This document shows, piece after piece, positions 1-5,397 of a DNA stretch of 12,068 bases. The DNA is from Lachnospiraceae bacterium (GTDB taxonomy: Bacteria; Bacillota; Clostridia; Lachnospirales; Lachnospiraceae). Position numbers and translations under genes: made by a program. Location: positions 1 to 12,068 of the forward strand of contig CAAGFP010000021.1 of NCBI GenBank assembly GCA_900769175.1, given 5' to 3'. The notes beneath the pieces were generated by a model. It was not told the DNA's origin, did no database searches, and was given only the letters and a program-made list of their open reading frames with translations. Positions within the stretch are counted from its first letter, which is position 1. Each line of letters begins with the position of its first letter.

Positions 1-19
1 ACGTGTGCTCTTCCGATCT
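1..19. other. Sequencing adapter remnant (not genomic)
   Basis: The first 19 bases, ACGTGTGCTCTTCCGATCT, are identical to the 3' end of the standard Illumina TruSeq read-2 adapter. The identity stops at base 19, and the membrane-protein reading frame on the minus strand begins at base 20. This is untrimmed adapter carried into the assembly. Any residues read through it are artefacts. Confidence 0.95.
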
Positions 20-357
20 TTGATTGCATTAAAGAGGTTGAATTCCCTTAAGGAAATCGTCATCATCAAATAGGTATTCAGATATGGGATAAAAGCAAAC
101 CACGCAAATTTATTTCCGGCTTTTCTTGCAAAAATGAAAAGCGGAATACTTCTTAACAGATAAAGTAAAACCGTTCCGATAAAAGTAACGATTGCGGAAA
201 CGATTGCAACAATTGCTCCTCCAATGGTTCCGACAAAAGAGAGCAGAACCGGAATTACGGTGGAAAGAATTGCGAAAAGAACACTTAAAAGGGAAGCAAA
301 CGATCCGGCAGTATCTCCTAAGGAATTGATTTCATCAAGTATTTCAGGTAATGACAT
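20..357 (-). CDS. Small membrane protein, N-terminal part only
   Basis: A partial gene reads leftwards from ATG at 357-355, preceded by a strong AAGGAGG ribosome binding site 5 bases upstream. About 112 codons are visible before the contig end, with no stop. It begins MSLPEILDEINSLGDTAGS, followed by a long hydrophobic stretch at about residues 20-70 (two or three membrane segments), then a short basic loop (FARKAGNK) and a second hydrophobic part containing WFAFIPYLNTYLMM. The pattern of basic loop, aromatic-rich FIP and polar N-x-Y inside a membrane segment recalls small clostridial membrane proteins of the DUF5684 kind, but this is only a resemblance. No catalytic residues are visible. The gene shares its direction with tRNA-Lys but is separated from it by that tRNA's terminator. 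The function is unknown, and the true 3' end lies outside the window. Confidence 0.75.
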
Positions 358-400
358 AGTGCCCTCCTTATAAAATAGGTAGTAGATAAGAAATAAACGG

Positions 401-429
401 TTAATAAAAACCGGAATGAATTACAACAA
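401..429 (-). promoter_or_regulatory. Candidate promoter of the membrane-protein gene
   Basis: On the minus strand, TTGTTG (429-424) and TATTAA (406-401) are separated by 17 bases, each a 4/6 match to the sigma-A hexamers. They lie about 45 bases before the start codon. A 5-bp inverted repeat (CGGTT/AACCG, 398-413) covers the -10 hexamer and could be an operator. Both are weak predictions. Confidence 0.3.
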
Positions 430-458
430 AATTAAATTGATAGATTGATTTTAGTTTC

Positions 459-506
459 AAAAAAAGCACCAGCCCCATGACTCTTCCGTTCACAAAACCA
501 GTGCTT
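459..506 (-). terminator. Rho-independent terminator of tRNA-Lys
   Basis: On the minus strand, AAGCACTGG (506-498) pairs with CTGGTGCTT (472-464) through 9 positions, two of them G-U wobbles, across a 25-base loop. A run of seven T follows, its first two bases closing the stem. It begins 3 bases after the tRNA, so it ends the tRNA transcript before the membrane-protein gene. The long loop makes it less certain than a compact terminator. Confidence 0.7.
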
Positions 507-508
507 AG

Positions 509-581
509 TGCGCGATCAGGGGCTCGAACCCTGGACACCCTGATTAAGAGTCAGGTGCTCTACCAACTGAGCTAATCGCGC
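509..581 (-). tRNA. tRNA-Lys (anticodon CTT)
   Basis: This is a complete 73-base cloverleaf. The acceptor stem is GCGCGAT/ATCGCGC with discriminator A at 509. The D arm is GCTC AGTTGGTA GAGC and the anticodon stem is CCTGA/TCAGG. The loop CTCTTAA places anticodon CTT at 548-546. The T arm is CAGGG TTCGAAC CCCTG. CCA is not encoded and must be added by CCA-adding enzyme. It decodes AAG lysine codons. Confidence 0.97.
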
Positions 582-609
582 AAATCCGTCGTTTCACAAC
601 GCAAAATGA

Positions 610-638
610 ATTATATTACAAGTTATTTTCTTTTGCAA
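610..638 (-). promoter_or_regulatory. Promoter of tRNA-Lys
   Basis: On the minus strand, TTGCAA (638-633) is followed after exactly 17 bases by a perfect TATAAT (615-610), about 28 bases before the 5' end of the tRNA. It diverges from the tatD promoter 19 bases away, so the two transcription units share one AT-rich intergenic region. Confidence 0.85.
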
Positions 639-656
639 GTATTTTTTTGAAAAAAA

Positions 657-684
657 TTGTATTTTCGGGGAAAAAGTGTATAAT
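657..684 (+). promoter_or_regulatory. Promoter of the tatD-rsmA unit
   Basis: TTGTAT (657-662) and a perfect TATAAT (679-684) are separated by 16 bases. The ATG at 711 follows after 26 bases, with an AGGAG ribosome binding site at 697-701. Confidence 0.7.
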
Positions 685-710
685 TCAGATTGGGACAGGA
701 GAAGAGAAAA

Positions 711-1481
711 ATGATTTTTGATACACATGCACATTACGATGATGAAGCGTTTGATTCTGACCGGGATGTTATTTTATCCCAAATGAAGTCAGGTGGCATA
801 TAACGGATTGTAAATGTGGGAGCCGGGATGCAAAGCAGTGAATCTTCGGTTGCGCTTTCCCGGGAATATGATTTCATATATGCCGCAGTCGGCGTGCATC
901 CGGAGAATGCAGAAGGCTTTTCGGACCACGATTTAAACAGGCTTCGCGAATGGTTACAGGAAGAAAAGGTGGTAGCGCTCGGTGAAATCGGACTGGATTA
1001 TTACTATCCGCTGCCTGAGAGAGAATGGCAGATTCAGGTATTCCGAAAGCAGTTGGATTTGGCGCAGGAACTTCAGATGCCCGTGATTATCCATTCCAGA
1101 GATGCAGCGAAGGACACCATGGATATTTTATCCGAATATAAAGGGAAATTAAAAGGCGGAGTCGTTCATTGCTTTTCTTATTCCACGGAAATTGCCAAAG
1201 AAGTGGTCGGGCTTGGATTTTATTTGGGAATCGGCGGTGTCTGTACCTTTAAAAATGCAAAGAAAACGGTCGATGTGCTTCGTGAGATTTCGCCTGAACA
1301 CATTCTAATCGAAACAGACTGCCCGTATCTGGCACCCACTCCGCACAGAGGGGAACGGAATTCTTCTTTATTTCTTCCGCTTGTTTTAGATAAAATAGCG
1401 GAAATCAAGAATCTTTCAAGAAAAGAAATTGAGGATATTACCTGGGCAAACGGCAATCGCATGTATGAGATTAAGGATTGA
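711..1481 (+). pseudogene. tatD: TatD-family metal-dependent hydrolase, interrupted by an in-frame stop
   Basis: From ATG at 711 (AGGAG 9 bases upstream) the frame encodes a full-length TatD-type TIM-barrel metallohydrolase of 256 codons, the usual size, except that codon 31 (801-803) is TAA. Before the stop lies the metal-binding H-x-H (DTHAH, His6 and His8). After it, in the same frame, come RIVNVGA, GEIGLDYYY (Glu92), IIHSRD (His128), VVHCF (His153) and ETDCPYLAP (Asp203). The family hydrolyses phosphodiester bonds in nucleic acids and shows 3'-5' exonuclease activity. Homologues usually have Glu, Lys or another residue at this position, so one base change (GAA or AAA to TAA) would explain it. 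A restart at GTG 816 would give about 221 residues without the H-x-H pair, probably inactive. It may be a true nonsense mutation or a base error in the assembly. The rest of the frame shows no decay, so any inactivation is recent. Confidence 0.88.
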
Positions 1482-1490
1482 ATTTAAAAA

Positions 1491-1560
1491 CCATTTCGGA
1501 ATTGTGCCCCTGCGCCTTCAACCGGCACATGGGTCTTGCGGAAATGCGATTCCGAAATGG
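1491..1560 (+). other. Candidate structured RNA: compact three-way junction before rsmA
   Basis: A perfect 12-bp inverted repeat (1491-1502 with 1549-1560, CCATTTCGGAAT/ATTCCGAAATGG) encloses two smaller hairpins. One is TGTGCC/GGCACA (1503-1508 with 1524-1529), directly abutting the outer helix. The other is a 4-bp hairpin with a GAAA tetraloop (1537-1548), directly abutting the returning strand. Only TGGGTCT (1530-1536) is unpaired in the junction. No T-run follows, so it is not a simple terminator. It lies between tatD and rsmA, 30 bases before the rsmA ribosome binding site. I do not recognise it as a known riboswitch or ribozyme. Whether it is transcribed and folded is inference. Confidence 0.5.
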
Positions 1561-1603
1561 GATAGTTATAATAAACGTATGTATTGGCAGAAGGAAAGAG
1601 GAC

Positions 1604-2464
1604 ATGGCTTATTTAGGAAACCCCGGAAGCACCCTGATGATTCTCGATAAATATCATTTTACGTTTCAGAAGAAATTCGGGCAGAATTTCTTAATCGATG
1701 ATCATATTTTAACCAAAATAGTGGATGCGGCAGAAATCACACCGGACGATCTGGTTCTTGAAATCGGACCCGGAATCGGAACCATGACGCAATATCTTGC
1801 GGAACGGGCAAGAGAGGTTGTGGCGGTAGAAATCGACAAGGCGCTGATTCCGGTTTTAAACGATACGCTTTCAGGTTATCCGAATGTTACGATAATAAAT
1901 GAAGATATTCTGAAGTTAGACATTCAAAAACTGGTGAATGAAAGAAATGGCGGGGAACCGGTAAAGGTGGTTGCAAACCTTCCGTATTACATTACAACCC
2001 CGATTATTATGGGACTGTTTGAAAGCCATGTGCCGTTAAAGAGCATCACAATCATGATTCAGAAAGAAGTGGCACAGAGAATGAAGGTTGGTCCCGGCAG
2101 TAAGGATTACGGGGCATTGTCTCTTGCCGTATCCTATTACAGCCGCGTGAATGAGGTAGCCATTGTATCTCCGTCCTGTTTCATTCCAAAGCCCAACGTG
2201 GAAAGCGCGGTTGTCAGACTGGATGTTTACGACAAGCCACCGGTGGAGACGAAAGATCCGGAAGCCATGTTTAAAATCATTCGTGCGAGCTTCCGGCAAA
2301 GAAGAAAAACCTTGGTAAACAGTCTTTCCAATGCCGGAATCGGTCTGAAAAAAGAACAGATTCTTTCGGCGCTGGTACAAATGGAGAAGCCGGAAATGAT
2401 TCGAGGAGAGACCTTTACACTGGAGGAATTTGCAAAACTGTCAGATTTGTTATTACCTTTTTGA
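1604..2464 (+). CDS. rsmA: 16S rRNA (adenine1518-N6/adenine1519-N6)-dimethyltransferase RsmA
   Basis: This enzyme (also called KsgA) uses S-adenosylmethionine to dimethylate the two adjacent adenines in the 3'-terminal helix 45 of 16S rRNA during late 30S assembly. The 286-residue product has the family opening FQKKFGQNFLID, the SAM-binding loop VLEIGPGIG (about residues 51-59), the acidic VAVEIDK strand, and the catalytic motif NLPYY at 125-129 followed by ITTPI. The C-terminal part has FRQRRKTLVNSL, typical of the rRNA-binding domain. The frame is open further upstream to 1478, but I start at ATG 1604. AAGGA lies 8 bases before it, MAYLGNPGSTLMILDKY fits family N-termini, and the upstream extension crosses the junction-like element. 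It follows tatD without a terminator. Its TGA stop lies inside the next gene's -35 hexamer. Confidence 0.95.
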   Translation: MAYLGNPGSTLMILDKYHFTFQKKFGQNFLIDDHILTKIVDAAEITPDDLVLEIGPGIGTMTQYLAERAREVVAVEIDKALIPVLNDTLSGYPNVTIINEDILKLDIQKLVNERNGGEPVKVVANLPYYITTPIIMGLFESHVPLKSITIMIQKEVAQRMKVGPGSKDYGALSLAVSYYSRVNEVAIVSPSCFIPKPNVESAVVRLDVYDKPPVETKDPEAMFKIIRASFRQRRKTLVNSLSNAGIGLKKEQILSALVQMEKPEMIRGETFTLEEFAKLSDLLLPF

Positions 2465-2489
2465 CATTCACATCTACCTATGATAAACT
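2461..2489 (+). promoter_or_regulatory. Promoter of the TPR/AAA-like gene
   Basis: A perfect TTGACA (2461-2466) overlaps the rsmA stop codon. After 17 bases comes TAAACT (2484-2489, 4/6), preceded by TG in the extended -10 position (2481-2482). The gene start lies about 35-40 bases downstream. Confidence 0.65.
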
Positions 2490-2523
2490 AAAGAGTGGTT
2501 TATTATAGACTATTAACGAGGAA

Positions 2524-5193
2524 ATGAAAGTGGACAAAGTAGAATACAAACTCCGTTTAGAAGAAATTGAAAAACTGATGGAAAATGAGAAATACCCCGA
2601 TGCGGCAAGACTTGCAGACACGATTGACTGGCGCCGCGTGAAGGGGATTCCTCTTTTAATACGGATTGCGAATTTATATAAAATGAGCAAACGTTATGAA
2701 GATTGCAGAAACATTTTACTCATTGCTTATGATAAAAATCCGACAAACAAGCATATTATCTATAATCTTTGTGAGGTTTATCTGGATTACGGAGATATCG
2801 TAAACGCGATCGAGTGCTTCAAAGAATATGCCAAGGTTGCGGGTAAAGAAGATGTGGGAGTCTATACCTTAAGATACCGCATGTACGAGGCTCAAAATGT
2901 TGGAATTGAAGAAAAAATCGAACTTTTGGAGAACTTGAAGAAAAAAGAAAGAATTGAAGAGTGGGAATACGAACTGGCATATTTATATCATCGTGCCGGT
3001 TTTGCCACGAAATGCGTGGAAGAATGTGACGAAATTATTCTATGGTTCGGTGAAGGTCCTTATGTAATTAAAGCAATGGAATTGAAAATGCTTCACGAGC
3101 CGTTAAGTCCCTCCCAACAGGAGAAATATAATCGCCGGAATGAAGCCAAGTTTGCTGCTGCGAAAGCAGGGAGCATGAGTCCTTATGAGGACGAATTGGA
3201 TTTCCGCGTTAAAACAATGGATATCGGAAACAAGTTTAATACCATTAATTTACAGGCAGAGCTTGCTGAAAATGTCAGAGAATACTTAGAAGATACCGGA
3301 GAAATCAAACCGGTGAAACCCGAGTTTGAAAGAGACCGCGTTTATCATGAAACCATTCCCGCGGATGCGAAAGAAATCTTCTTTGAAGATAAAACAAGCG
3401 ATATCATTCAGGGAATGAACAATCAGACGATTCCTGAAGCGCAAAGTGCATCTGCTTATACTTATAATACCCCTCAATCCGAAGTATATTCCGGCGGATA
3501 TGCAGCATCCGGCGTGGGAGCAGTAACCGGAGGATATGCGGCAGCTAACGTGGGAGTAGCAACGGGCGGATATGCGGCAGCTAACGTGGGAGCGGTAACG
3601 GGCGGATATGCAGCATCCCAGACCGGAGCGGCAGCATCGAGTGCGCAGTCGCCGGATCCGTTTGGCCAAACGCAGGTATTTTATAAGAAAAACGACAATC
3701 TGGATTCGTTCTTATCGCAAAAGAGCGACGGACAAATCCTTTTATCCGTGCCCGAACAGCCGGCAGGTGTCGAAAAACAGATTACAGGTCAGATGAATAT
3801 CAATGATGTTCTGAATAACTGGGAGAACATAAAGCAGCAAAACCGCGAAAAAATGCAGGAAAACATTCGAAAGAATGTCCTTGCACAGACCGGTGAAATT
3901 TTCTCGAGATTCGATGAGAGCACAAACGGAGATTTATTAAGTGCATTTGAGAAAACAGAGGCCCCGGCTGCCGATTCAGAAGAATGTTTGGAAGATAAAA
4001 TATTGAATGCAAAAGAAATTCCGGAAGAAGCTTATTTGGAAGAGGATTTGATTAAAGCAGACACAGAAGAACAATCGGAAGAGGATTATTCTGCGAAGGA
4101 TGCTACCGGCGGGGAGGAATCCGTGCAGGTGGTTTTGGAAACAGAAGCAGCATCGGAAAACTTCGAAGCGCAGAGTCCAACAAAAGCACCGGAAAACTTC
4201 GAAGCGCAGAGTCTGGCAGAAGTAGCACCGGATAACTTCGAAGCGCAGAGTCTGGCAGAAGCACCGGATAACTTTGAAACCCAGAGACTGGAAGAGGAAG
4301 TCGAAAAGGCACTTGCGGAAGAAAACAGGAAAGAAACCTTCAGCGTAAATGTTGCTGACAGTTCAACACAGAATTTAGAAGAGGTATCGGACAATACCGC
4401 TGATATTCCCGTTACAATGGCAGAGACCGCTACGGAAGAGGAAGAATCCCGATTTAAGGTTACGAAAGAGATGAAGAGCCTGTTTGGACCTTTCTTCTAT
4501 TCAAAGAAGATGAAAAAACAGATTCTGCATGCAGCAGAGAATCTTTCACTGGCTGCATATACTTCAAACCTTGTAATTTCTTCGGATAATGAAGAAAGCG
4601 GCAATAATCTTGCTACCGCCTTCGTGAAATATTTAAAGCAGACGGACGGCAATTTCTCCGGAAAGGTTGCAAAGATTTCTGCATTTGACTTAAATAAGAA
4701 GGATGTTCCCGCAACCTTATCAAAAGTTGCAAACGGAGCCATGATTATTGAACACGCAAACAGCTTAACCAGTGAGGCAATTACGAGAATTCTTCAAACG
4801 CTCAACCAGGAAGAAACCGGCTATCTGATTCTTTTTGTGGACAGAAAGAATGAAGTCAGAAAGCTGATGGCGCGTTCTCCTTACATGAAGGAATTTTTCA
4901 ACTTACCGGTTGATGTAATTGCCATGAGTACAAAAATGCTGGTGGAATTCGGCGAAAAATATGCATTTGAAAAGGGCTACGCACTGGAGACATTTGCCTG
5001 CCTTGCAATGAATAAACGCATTGACGATATGCAGATCGGAATGCATGTGGTTACCATCGGAGAAATTAAAAACCTGGTGGATGATGCTATCGCCCATGCC
5101 GAAAAGAAGAAATTTGGCAGAAGTCTTTCAAGGAAGAGAACCAATTCAGAAGGCATGGTACTTTTATTGGAACAGGATTTCGAAGGGAAGTAA
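2524..5193 (+). CDS. TPR-repeat protein with a degenerate AAA+-like C-terminal domain
   Basis: The product has 889 residues with four visible parts. Residues 1 to about 190 are helical TPR-like repeats (RIANLYKMSKRYEDCRNI, IIYNLCEVYLDYGDIVNA). Residues 190-440 form a linker with four 12-residue Gly/Tyr/Ala units. Residues 440-645 are very acidic, with four NFEAQS-type units. Residues 650-880 resemble a CbbX-type AAA+ module, but the Walker A position reads SSDNEESGNN (686-695) with no GKT, the Walker B position reads MIIEHAN (Glu743-His744 instead of Asp-Glu), and no arginine finger is seen in KEFFNLP. It should therefore not hydrolyse ATP; a scaffold or regulatory role is inference. There is no signal peptide or membrane segment, so it is probably cytoplasmic. 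ATG 2524 has GAGG only 2 bases away, whereas GTG 2530 would have it 8 bases away and may be the real start. It has its own promoter and lies before glgB. The function is unknown. Confidence 0.85.
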   Translation: MKVDKVEYKLRLEEIEKLMENEKYPDAARLADTIDWRRVKGIPLLIRIANLYKMSKRYEDCRNILLIAYDKNPTNKHIIYNLCEVYLDYGDIVNAIECFKEYAKVAGKEDVGVYTLRYRMYEAQNVGIEEKIELLENLKKKERIEEWEYELAYLYHRAGFATKCVEECDEIILWFGEGPYVIKAMELKMLHEPLSPSQQEKYNRRNEAKFAAAKAGSMSPYEDELDFRVKTMDIGNKFNTINLQAELAENVREYLEDTGEIKPVKPEFERDRVYHETIPADAKEIFFEDKTSDIIQGMNNQTIPEAQSASAYTYNTPQSEVYSGGYAASGVGAVTGGYAAANVGVATGGYAAANVGAVTGGYAASQTGAAASSAQSPDPFGQTQVFYKKNDNLDSFLSQKSDGQILLSVPEQPAGVEKQITGQMNINDVLNNWENIKQQNREKMQENIRKNVLAQTGEIFSRFDESTNGDLLSAFEKTEAPAADSEECLEDKILNAKEIPEEAYLEEDLIKADTEEQSEEDYSAKDATGGEESVQVVLETEAASENFEAQSPTKAPENFEAQSLAEVAPDNFEAQSLAEAPDNFETQRLEEEVEKALAEENRKETFSVNVADSSTQNLEEVSDNTADIPVTMAETATEEEESRFKVTKEMKSLFGPFFYSKKMKKQILHAAENLSLAAYTSNLVISSDNEESGNNLATAFVKYLKQTDGNFSGKVAKISAFDLNKKDVPATLSKVANGAMIIEHANSLTSEAITRILQTLNQEETGYLILFVDRKNEVRKLMARSPYMKEFFNLPVDVIAMSTKMLVEFGEKYAFEKGYALETFACLAMNKRIDDMQIGMHVVTIGEIKNLVDDAIAHAEKKKFGRSLSRKRTNSEGMVLLLEQDFEGK
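3493..3636 (+). repeat. Four in-frame 36-bp repeats (GGYAA-type units)
   Basis: Four consecutive 36-bp units encode GGYAASGVGAVT, GGYAAANVGVAT, GGYAAANVGAVT and GGYAASQTGAAA inside the TPR/AAA-like protein. The 36-base period keeps the frame. Units two and three differ at only a few bases, which suggests recent duplication. The tract is a flexible, low-charge linker. Confidence 0.9.
4156..4296 (+). repeat. Imperfect in-frame repeats (NFEAQS-type units)
   Basis: About four units of 12-13 residues follow one another: ENFEAQSPTKAP, ENFEAQSLAEVAP, DNFEAQSLAEAP and DNFETQRLEE. The unit length varies by one codon but never breaks the frame. They lie in the acidic linker before the AAA-like domain and could form a repeated short binding motif. 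Confidence 0.85.
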
Positions 5194-5206
5194 GAACATC
5201 TGAGGA

Positions 5207-5350
5207 TTGAAAAACGAAACGTTCACAGAATAAAAGAACCGAAGGTATTCTCAGCGAGAAAAGAAGCGAAAGCGTTCGCAGAGTGAAAAGGATCGAAAGC
5301 CGGAAGAAGTGAAAGCGTTCGCAGAGTGAAACAATACAAAGATTTACTCA
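5207..5350 (+). repeat. Purine-rich degenerate tandem repeats in the glgB leader
   Basis: Two 26-base copies at 5263-5288 and 5306-5331 differ at one base and share the core GAAAGCGTTCGCAGAGTGAAA, which they contain from the fifth base of each (C or T precedes it). More diverged copies can be traced at about 5211-5234, 5240-5262 and 5293-5312. In copy one, GCGAA AGCG TTCGC can form a hairpin; in copy two GTGAA replaces GCGAA and keeps pairing through a G-U wobble. A weak promoter (TTGAAA 5207-5212, TAAAAG 5231-5236, 18-base spacer) lies at the left edge. The stretch 5194-5397 has no plausible protein gene and leads into a GGGGG-type ribosome binding site before glgB. Confidence 0.65.
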
Positions 5351-5397
5351 GTCAAAAGAAATGAAAGAATTTAATAAATAATTAACGGGGGTTAGTA

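Noticed and set aside
801..803. Stop-codon reassignment as the cause of the tatD stop
   Set aside because: TAA, TGA and TAG all end genes normally elsewhere in the window. A point change or base error is simpler.
1567..1572. A separate rsmA promoter from TATAAT at 1567-1572
   Set aside because: There is no -35 hexamer at 16-18 bases and no extended TG. The upstream bases are the right arm of the inverted repeat.
4086..4394. Ser-rich open frame on the minus strand inside the acidic repeat region
   Set aside because: It is the antisense shadow of the Glu-rich repeat, with no ribosome binding site and no family motif.
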